64,000 nucleotides of DNA from Cohnella silvisoli. Its GTDB lineage: Bacteria > Bacillota > Bacilli > Paenibacillales > Paenibacillaceae. Within the stretch, counting starts at the first letter, position 1; the number at the start of each line of letters is the position of its first letter. Made by a program: the position numbers and the translations under genes. The notes beneath the pieces are model-generated. The model was not told the origin of the DNA, ran no database searches, and saw only the letters and a program-made list of their open reading frames with translations. The DNA lies in NCBI RefSeq assembly GCF_021190915.1, contig NZ_JAIOAP010000002.1, positions 1 to 64,000 on the forward strand. The letters are read 5' to 3'. This document shows, piece after piece, positions 60,641 through 64,000 of the stretch.

Positions 60641-60781
60641 ATGCCCCCATCCAAGCGAAGAAGAGAAAGCGCATGGAAAAGCCGAAAGCAAAACCAGCAG
60701 CCCCATGGGAAAATCCCTTCCCTGCACGGTCTTGCCAACGATGCCGATCCGGAAGGCAAACCCGATCCTACGAACGAATAA
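60641..60781 (+). CDS. Small basic hypothetical protein (46 aa)
   Basis: A 46-residue ORF starting MPPSKRRRESAWKSRKQNQQ and ending DPTNE. It has an Arg/Lys/Gln-rich N-terminus and an acidic, Pro-containing tail. AAAGGCGG lies eight bases before the ATG. I do not recognise it. The strong hairpin at 60804-60853 lies after it. It could be a small spore or nucleic-acid-associated protein, but could also be chance. Confidence 0.35.
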   Translation: MPPSKRRRESAWKSRKQNQQPHGKIPSLHGLANDADPEGKPDPTNE

Positions 60782-60803
60782 TTGCCGTTAACGCTTAATC
60801 AAA

Positions 60804-60853
60804 GCCTGACGTTAAAGATGGAGCTTCTAAAGAAGCCCTATCCAGCGTCAGGT
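60804..60853. terminator. Bidirectional hairpin
   Basis: CCTGACG with CGTCAGG as outer stem and GATGGAGCTTC with GAAGCCCTATC as inner stem. It is followed on the plus strand by TTGTTCCTTTCCC, and on the minus strand by CTTTGATTAAG. It lies between the 46-aa ORF and the convergent ABC ATPase gene, and may end both. Confidence 0.65.
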
Positions 60854-60864
60854 TGTTCCTTTCC

Positions 60865-61593
60865 CTAACTCAATCGCATCTTCTCCGCGGCCGTTAATCT
60901 TCTGCCTCTAACGTTAATGATGAGACGTCCGTCCTGCATGCCCCATATTTCATCGGCGAACTTCTCGGCCAGTTCGACACGATGCAATGCGGCTACGATT
61001 GTCGTTCCTTTCTCATGACAGAGCTTCTTTAACGTTTGCATCATTTCTTCCGCCGTGTGAGGATCCAAGCCGGATACAGGCTCATCGGCAAGCACAAGCC
61101 TTGCTCCATGCACCAATGCACGAGCGATGGCTATCCGTTGGCGTTCTCCGCCGCTCATCTTCTCCACGACCTGCTTGGCCCTCTCCAGCAGTCCTACGTG
61201 CTCGAGCATGTCCATTCCGCCCATATAGTCGTCGCTGCGAACCATGCCGGTTAATCTGCGCCATATCGGAGTCTGTTCGGCACCGCCGATCAAGACGTTC
61301 TTAAGCGCTGACTTCTTCTCGTACAAAATCGGCTTCTGTTCTAAAAATGCGACTTGCCTGCGAAATTTCATTTTTGCGAAAAAGCCAGCTTCCATCAAAT
61401 CTTTGCCATCCACCCTATATTCGCCCGACGACCATACTTCCTTGAGCGCCAATGCCTTTAATAGAGCGGATTTTCCGCTTCCGCTCGGGCCTACGACCGC
61501 AATGAAAGTGCCGGGCTCGAGCCTTGTATTCACATGATCCAGTATCGTTTTCCCTTCGGGAATCTTACGAGTCAAACCAGAAATTACGATCAT
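60865..61593 (-). CDS. Orphan ABC ATPase (PhnC-like)
   Basis: A 242-residue nucleotide-binding protein: Walker A GPSGSGKSALLKALA, Q-loop VAFLEQKPIL, signature KMSGGERQRIAIARALVHGA, Walker B LVLADEPVSGLDP and H-loop VAALHRVELAEKF. The LEHVGLLERAKQ segment resembles phosphonate-type ATPases. No permease or binding protein is next to it, so its membrane partner is unknown. It is divergent from the SOS-type small gene; the shared region 61594-61726 contains that gene's promoter. Confidence 0.85.
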   Translation of the reverse strand: MIVISGLTRKIPEGKTILDHVNTRLEPGTFIAVVGPSGSGKSALLKALALKEVWSSGEYRVDGKDLMEAGFFAKMKFRRQVAFLEQKPILYEKKSALKNVLIGGAEQTPIWRRLTGMVRSDDYMGGMDMLEHVGLLERAKQVVEKMSGGERQRIAIARALVHGARLVLADEPVSGLDPHTAEEMMQTLKKLCHEKGTTIVAALHRVELAEKFADEIWGMQDGRLIINVRGRRLTAAEKMRLS

Positions 61594-61657
61594 AGTTGCC
61601 CTTCCCCTTCAATCCGATATTTATCCAGTGTAAGGCATTACGGAATACCTTTCCATA

Positions 61658-61699
61658 CGAACAAATGTTTGCTATAATAAGAACAAGAACGTACGTTCT
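61658..61699 (+). promoter_or_regulatory. Promoter with two LexA-type (SOS) boxes
   Basis: Box 1, CGAACAAATGTTTG at 61658-61671, is directly followed by TATAAT (61673-61678). Box 2 is the perfect palindrome AGAACGTACGTTCT at 61686-61699. Both match GAAC-N4-GTTC (one base off in box 1). Their placement around the -10 and start site matches SOS-repressed promoters. Confidence 0.8.
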
Positions 61700-61726
61700 A
61701 ATTTTGTTAAATAGGTGGGATAATGG

Positions 61727-61957
61727 ATGGTGAACTGTGAACATCTCCGTTACTTGGAACCTCCAAGAGGACCAAGGCCGTCTCGAGACTTAACTTTCAA
61801 ATTTTTCACCGACGGGAAGCTAGTTATCATTGACAACGACACAGGGAATACAATGAACCCCCGCGAGTTAAGCGGGGGCAGCTACGACTTCTATGTTCGT
61901 CAACGCATCCATTTCATCAAGCGAACCCTCACGGAGAAGATTAATAAATATGCTTGA
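61727..61957 (+). CDS. Uncharacterised 76-aa protein under SOS-type control
   Basis: A small protein not recognised. Sequence features: N-terminal CEHLRYLEPPRGPRPSRD, a beta-rich middle DLTFKFFTDGKLVIIDND, then MNPRELSGGSYDFYVRQRIH and a basic helical tail IKRTLTEKINKYA. Soluble, without membrane segment. The ATG at 61727 has AGGTGGG seven bases before it. Two LexA-type boxes lie in its promoter, so a role after DNA damage (for example checkpoint, recombination or prophage-like control) is plausible, but none is shown. Confidence 0.65.
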   Translation: MVNCEHLRYLEPPRGPRPSRDLTFKFFTDGKLVIIDNDTGNTMNPRELSGGSYDFYVRQRIHFIKRTLTEKINKYA

Positions 61958-62024
61958 CGGAACGGCTCTTTAGAAGACGGCTGAGCGGCAACGATCTGCA
62001 TTAGCACGGAGAGAGCATGCTTAA

Positions 62025-62156
62025 TCAGGGTAAGTTTTTGTTGATCCCATTTAAGCTGGGCGGGTATCGCACCATTTTTTTAACCTGTATTTCATGCTCT
62101 CTCTCTTTGAACTTCGTGCTGCCCCGGTCCGTCTTCTGACCCTTATTATTAGTCAT
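62025..62156 (-). CDS. Small hypothetical protein (43 aa)
   Basis: A 43-residue ORF, beginning MTNNKGQKTDRGSTKFKERE and ending NKNLP. It is highly charged and likely unstructured. GGGGGTG lies five bases before the ATG, an excellent ribosome site, and a hairpin CCCTTC/GAAGGG stands immediately upstream of that. Part of it lies inside an 11-bp perfect inverted repeat (GAGAGAGCATG at 62009-62019, complement at 62093-62103). I do not recognise a family. Confidence 0.45.
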   Translation of the reverse strand: MTNNKGQKTDRGSTKFKEREHEIQVKKMVRYPPSLNGINKNLP

Positions 62157-62353
62157 CGTTTCACCCCCTGCCCTTCGGTCATAGAAGGGTTTCTTTGTAG
62201 TTTTCCTATTTCCTCTGGTTTACAAACCTAATGACTCCCGCCATAATGAAAAGGACAAGAAAATAATATTCGGCAGCCGACACATTAATCTCAATAAAAG
62301 GATAATCTAATTGAGGTCGGACATTGCAATAAAGTAAGGAGCACAATAGAGAT

Positions 62354-63091
62354 ATGAAACAAAAAATTATGTTTGATCTGGACGACACGTTAATATACTG
62401 CAATAAATATTTTCATTTTATCCTTGATCAATTCTCGGATGAAATGACGACTTGGTATTCTTCCGCGGGAGTTACACGAGCTAACATCTTGGAGAAACAG
62501 TCCGAGATCGATGTTGAACGCATTCAAGTCCAAGGCTTCAAAAGCGAACATTTCCCTCAATCGTTCGTGGATACGTATCGCTACTTTAAGAACATAACCG
62601 GTCGGGCTGGCTCTTCGTTGGAAGAAGAAAAGCTCTGGAAGCTTGGCCAAAGCGTCTACGAGTTGGAAGTGGAGCCTTACCCCTTGATGGAGGAAACGCT
62701 GGATTCGCTTGCAAGAGGCGGTCACGAGCTGCATCTCTATACTGGGGGCGACTCGCTCATACAACACAAGAAAATCGCGCATATGAAGCTTGAACGTTAT
62801 TTCCAAGACCGGATTTACGTCAGACAGCATAAGAACACGGCTGCGTTGGAAGAAATATTGACCGATGGCCGATTTGAGCGCGGCAATACTTGGATGATCG
62901 GCAATTCCGTGAGAACGGATGTCCTCCCCGCCCTGCAATGCGGCATTAACGCTGTATACCTAAAGCAGGAAGCCGAATGGACCTACAATGTGATTCCTAT
63001 TGATGCCAAGCCCATTGGCGCTTTTTTTACGCTTAATGCCTTGCCGCAGATTCCTCCGGCAATTAACGACTACCTGTACAAACAAGCCTGA
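62354..63091 (+). CDS. HAD-family hydrolase
   Basis: A 245-residue HAD hydrolase: motif I FDLDDTLIY (Asp 8 and 10 from the start), cap region with YELEVEPYPLMEETLDSLAR, motif II LHLYTGGD, motif III lysine near KKIAHMKLERYF, and motif IV TWMIGNSVRTDVLPALQCGI. Substrate unknown; typically a phosphatase of small phosphorylated metabolites. AAGGAG precedes the ATG by about 12 bases. A minus-strand ORF overlaps its first 50 bases and is not supported. Confidence 0.88.
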   Translation: MKQKIMFDLDDTLIYCNKYFHFILDQFSDEMTTWYSSAGVTRANILEKQSEIDVERIQVQGFKSEHFPQSFVDTYRYFKNITGRAGSSLEEEKLWKLGQSVYELEVEPYPLMEETLDSLARGGHELHLYTGGDSLIQHKKIAHMKLERYFQDRIYVRQHKNTAALEEILTDGRFERGNTWMIGNSVRTDVLPALQCGINAVYLKQEAEWTYNVIPIDAKPIGAFFTLNALPQIPPAINDYLYKQA

Positions 63092-63105
63092 CCTTCTGTC
63101 TTCAC

Positions 63106-63153
63106 AAAAACCAGTTACGGAGAGATCTCTTATCTCCAGAACTGGTTTTTTGT
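63106..63153. terminator. Bidirectional terminator between HAD and BtpA genes
   Basis: AAAAACCAGTT and AACTGGTTTTT with an inner stem GGAGA/TCTCC; T-rich on both strands. Lies between the two convergent genes. Confidence 0.9.
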
Positions 63154-63163
63154 TCTACTCCGT

Positions 63164-63985
63164 TCAGACGGTAATGGCGTCGCCGCGGAAAGCCTTCACT
63201 TTGTCCATCAGAGCTTTGACTCGGTTGACGTCTACGTGGTTCTCGAACACGCCTTCATATTTGAACGTTGTTCCCACCACTGCACCATCGGCAATCGCAA
63301 GCTGTCTTTCCACGTTTTCCATGCGAATTCCCGTATTGGCCAGCACCACGGTATTGTTGGCGGTTTTCTTAACCCGGATCAATATTTGGTCGTCCGTTTC
63401 GGCTCCTGCCGTCAGCCCCGACACGCACAAGGCATCCGGACGGTTATTGAATACGGTTGATTTAACAATGCTTTCTATTTCGCGGTCAGCTAAATATTTT
63501 GCCGCTTCGGGCACAATATTGAATAGCAGCTTCACGTCTTTGGCTCCAATTCGATGCTGGTGGCGAATCGTTTCTCCGACATTGGTGTTCCATATGCCAA
63601 AGTCGCTCGCATAGGCGCCGGTGAATATTTCACGGACGAATTTGGCACCCGTTGCCATGGCCAAGTCCAATGATTTCTTAGCGTCCCAAAGCACGTTCAC
63701 GCCGAAAGGAATTTGAATCAATGGCATCAATTCGCCAATAATTCGAGCCATAGCCGCTACCGTTTCCGTCTTGACATCGGTCAGGTAAGGCAAGCTGAAT
63801 TCGTTGGAGAACATAACGGCGTCGACTCCGCCCTCTTGCAGCGCCAAGAAGTCTTTCCTCGCCATTTCAATGACGTAGTCCATTCCTTTTTCATGATCGT
63901 ATAGAGGATCTCCCGGCAAAGGGAGCAGATGGCACATAGCAATGATCGCTTTTTCAGTTCCGATGACTTCTTTTAACCATGTCAT
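63164..63985 (-). CDS. BtpA/SgcQ family protein
   Basis: A 273-residue TIM-barrel protein of the BtpA/SgcQ family: AIIAMCHLLPLPGDPLYDHE, GVDAVMFSNEFSLPYLTDV, QIPFGVNVLWDAKKSLDLAM, KFVREIFTGAYASDFGIWNT, DALCVSGLTAGAETDDQI and ADGAVVGTTFKYEGVFENHV. BtpA was named in cyanobacteria for a photosystem I role, but bacterial relatives occur in sugar-catabolism clusters; the role here is unknown. The ATG at 63985 is nine bases after GGAG. The upstream neighbour lies outside the window. Confidence 0.85.
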   Translation of the reverse strand: MTWLKEVIGTEKAIIAMCHLLPLPGDPLYDHEKGMDYVIEMARKDFLALQEGGVDAVMFSNEFSLPYLTDVKTETVAAMARIIGELMPLIQIPFGVNVLWDAKKSLDLAMATGAKFVREIFTGAYASDFGIWNTNVGETIRHQHRIGAKDVKLLFNIVPEAAKYLADREIESIVKSTVFNNRPDALCVSGLTAGAETDDQILIRVKKTANNTVVLANTGIRMENVERQLAIADGAVVGTTFKYEGVFENHVDVNRVKALMDKVKAFRGDAITV

Positions 63986-64000
63986 TTCACTCAACTCCTA

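Noticed and set aside
60568..60759. Minus-strand ORF ending with a hydrophobic segment, opposite the 46-aa ORF
   Set aside because: No ribosome site at any start; likely shadow.
62206..62403. 65-aa minus-strand ORF with a C-terminal membrane segment
   Set aside because: Overlaps the start of the HAD gene on the other strand, and no ribosome site supports its start; a shorter 25-aa form from GTG cannot be excluded.
1..64000. CRISPR array, rRNA or tRNA genes
   Set aside because: The tandem repeats at 585, 49988 and 51380 are not spaced by unique spacers of equal size, and no cas genes or tRNA/rRNA signatures were seen.

Overview
The window looks like chromosomal DNA of a Gram-positive, endospore-forming bacterium of the Paenibacillaceae (Paenibacillus/Cohnella type). 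This rests on an H-type small acid-soluble spore protein gene, a GerA-type germinant receptor operon, a DesK/DesR cold-sensing pair, a Gly T-box leader, CsoR and 7-1-7 Fur type operators, GAAC-N4-GTTC LexA-type boxes, frequent TTG/GTG starts with strong GGAGG ribosome sites, and moderate GC content.

Layout. 1-760: 3' part of an IS1595-like transposase gene cut by the window edge, with 42-bp iterated repeats. 0.9-6.2 kb: VanW protein, sspH, two secreted proteins that converge and overlap, and an AI-2E family permease. 6.2-12.1 kb: copper island on the minus strand (csoR, copZ, copA, a lipoprotein, a sulfite/nitrite-reductase-like half protein, and an MFS exporter) with four CsoR-type operators. 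12.2-19.5 kb: LiaF-domain protein, MFS, PAS histidine kinase, and des-desK-desR. 19.4-23.4 kb: glucosaminidase, T-box plus glyS, a decayed IS1182 transposase and a large inverted repeat. 23.4-30 kb: DUF4091 glycosidase-like protein, AraC regulator, gerAB-gerAA-gerAC. 30-33.3 kb: CadC/SmtB-type regulator divergent from a Zn/Cd P-type ATPase, and a YdjM-like membrane protein behind a LexA-like palindrome. 33.3-39.6 kb: a Fur-box-fronted, NikA/CntA-type ABC importer operon that includes an MFS gene. 39.7-41 kb: a two-gene cassette of a class I isoprenoid-synthase-like protein and a small NHLP (nitrile-hydratase-like leader) peptide. 41-49.7 kb: 7TM histidine kinase, PH-domain protein, Lhr helicase, ABC exporter. 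50-51.6 kb: complete second copy of the transposase unit, with two LexA-type boxes in its promoter. 51.7-57.8 kb: 2-oxoacid:ferredoxin oxidoreductase, ChbG deacetylase, histidinol phosphatase. 57.8-64 kb: GNAT enzymes, a ZTP riboswitch ahead of a DJ-1/PfpI gene, MOSC protein, orphan ABC ATPase, an uncharacterised 76-aa protein under two LexA-type boxes, HAD hydrolase and BtpA-family protein.

How it fits together. Much of the window deals with metals (CsoR, CadC and Fur circuits) and with stress or sporulation. Best candidates for something new: (i) the isoprenoid-enzyme/NHLP peptide pair at 39.7-41.0 kb, which faces the Fur-controlled importer across a shared regulatory region; (ii) a set of apparently SOS-controlled genes that includes an iteron-flanked transposase-like gene and an unknown 76-aa protein; (iii) a ZTP riboswitch in front of a DJ-1/PfpI gene. 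All calls come from reading the sequence by eye; no database search was run.
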